Assembly: GCA_900753295.1 (NCBI GenBank)
Contig: CAADYQ010000081.1
Location: forward strand, 1-13,502
DNA length: 13,502 nt
Origin: Clostridia bacterium
GTDB lineage: Bacteria; Bacillota; Clostridia; Oscillospirales; CAG-272
Direction of reading: 5' to 3'
A model generated the notes under the pieces. The model had not been told where the DNA came from. It made no database searches and saw only the letters and a list, made by a program, of their open reading frames with translations. Shown here one piece after another: positions 13,120 to 13,502 of this stretch (within the stretch, counting starts at the first letter, position 1; each line of letters begins with the position of its first letter). The translations under genes and the position numbers were made by a program.

Positions 13120-13502
13120 GTGAAAAGAATATATCTCGGCTTTGCCGACTCGCGCGCCGTCTCAAAGGACGCGCTGACAGCCGCGTTCGGCGAGGAATAT
13201 ACTGCCTCGCTACGCTCGGCGGGATCGCTTCTCGGCGCTTCCCTGCTTGCGGACATGCTGGCATATGCGGGAGTGAGGACGGGGCGGCGGACGCGCGTTG
13301 CGCGCACCGCAAGCGGCAAGCCGTACTTCAAACACTGTTCCCGGATATCATTTTCGATATCTCACGCCGCCGGCGTTGCCGTATGTGCGCTTTCATTCGG
13401 CGGCGATGTGGGGATAGATATTGAATTTGCAGGGGGACGCGATGCGGCAACCGCGCGGCGTATCGCCGCGCGCTGGCTCACGCCGCGCGGGTTCGATACC
13501 CA
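13120..13502 (+). CDS. 4'-phosphopantetheinyl transferase (Sfp/AcpT superfamily), 3'-truncated by window edge
   Basis: Transfers the phosphopantetheine arm of CoA to a carrier-protein serine. The frame stays open to the window end; 127 residues are seen, about half a typical protein. The N-terminus M-K-R-I-Y-L-G fits the first strand of Sfp-like proteins. T-A-S-G-K-P-Y-F lies near 63-70, I-S-F-S-I-S-H with His82 at 76-82, and the magnesium-binding G-I-D-I-E with Asp100 and Glu102 at 98-102. The later W-x-x-K-E-A motif lies beyond the window. The GTG at 13120 is chosen because AAAGGAGG (13105-13112) stands seven bases before it; an in-frame ATG at 13078 would add 14 mostly basic residues and lacks a good ribosome site. 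The S-F-S-I-S-H and G-I-D-I-E spacing suggests an Sfp-like rather than an AcpS protein. Target carrier (fatty acid or secondary metabolite) unknown. Confidence 0.88.
   Translation, partial: MKRIYLGFADSRAVSKDALTAAFGEEYTASLRSAGSLLGASLLADMLAYAGVRTGRRTRVARTASGKPYFKHCSRISFSISHAAGVAVCALSFGGDVGIDIEFAGGRDAATARRIAARWLTPRGFDT

Noticed and set aside
1..13502. CRISPR array, insertion sequence, prophage or defence system
   Set aside because: No spaced direct repeats, transposase, integrase or phage-like protein was seen; all genes fit core or common accessory families.

Overview
The window looks like an ordinary chromosomal segment of a moderately GC-rich member of the Clostridia (Bacillota), probably an uncultured gut relative of the Oscillospirales/Christensenellales type. 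This rests on the holB-ricT-yabB gene order known from Bacillus/Clostridium, strong AGGAGG-type ribosome binding sites, SigA-like promoters, an AsnA-type asparagine synthetase, and an RR-HK-ABC module of a kind common in Firmicutes. Taxonomy is inference; no rRNA or marker alignment was possible.

Left part, + strand (1-5261): the 3' part of holB (DNA polymerase III delta'), ricT/yaaT with an unusually long basic N-terminal extension, a 56-residue 2[4Fe-4S] ferredoxin with its own extended -10 promoter, a hairpin-rich non-coding stretch ending in a strong terminator, a tRNA1(Val) A37 N6-methyltransferase homologue (yabB), a HAD phosphatase, and a TtcA-like tRNA thiolase whose start overlaps the HAD stop. 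A perfect 40-bp palindrome closes this block and probably terminates both converging transcripts.

Middle part, - strand (11653 down to 5311): a response regulator and an intramembrane-type histidine kinase form one operon from a near-consensus promoter. An ABC ATPase and a 919-residue FtsX/MacB-type permease, overlapping by 4 bp, form a second unit. Upstream of the ATPase is a TATAAT box with no good -35; in its place are two direct repeats spaced 11 bp apart, the arrangement typical of OmpR/PhoB-family activators. The four genes read as one sensing-and-response module for an envelope-active compound, with the kinase probably controlled through the transporter. Downstream on the same strand is asnA with a fully consensus promoter.

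Right part (11700-13502): gapA (GAPDH) on the - strand, with highly-expressed-type codon use, a clear terminator and a possible Rex-like operator at its promoter. Diverging from it is a 4'-phosphopantetheinyl transferase gene cut by the window end.

I found no tRNA, rRNA, CRISPR array, insertion sequence or prophage gene. The items most worth a second look are the RicT extension, the structured region after the ferredoxin, and the direct-repeat operator of the ABC genes.
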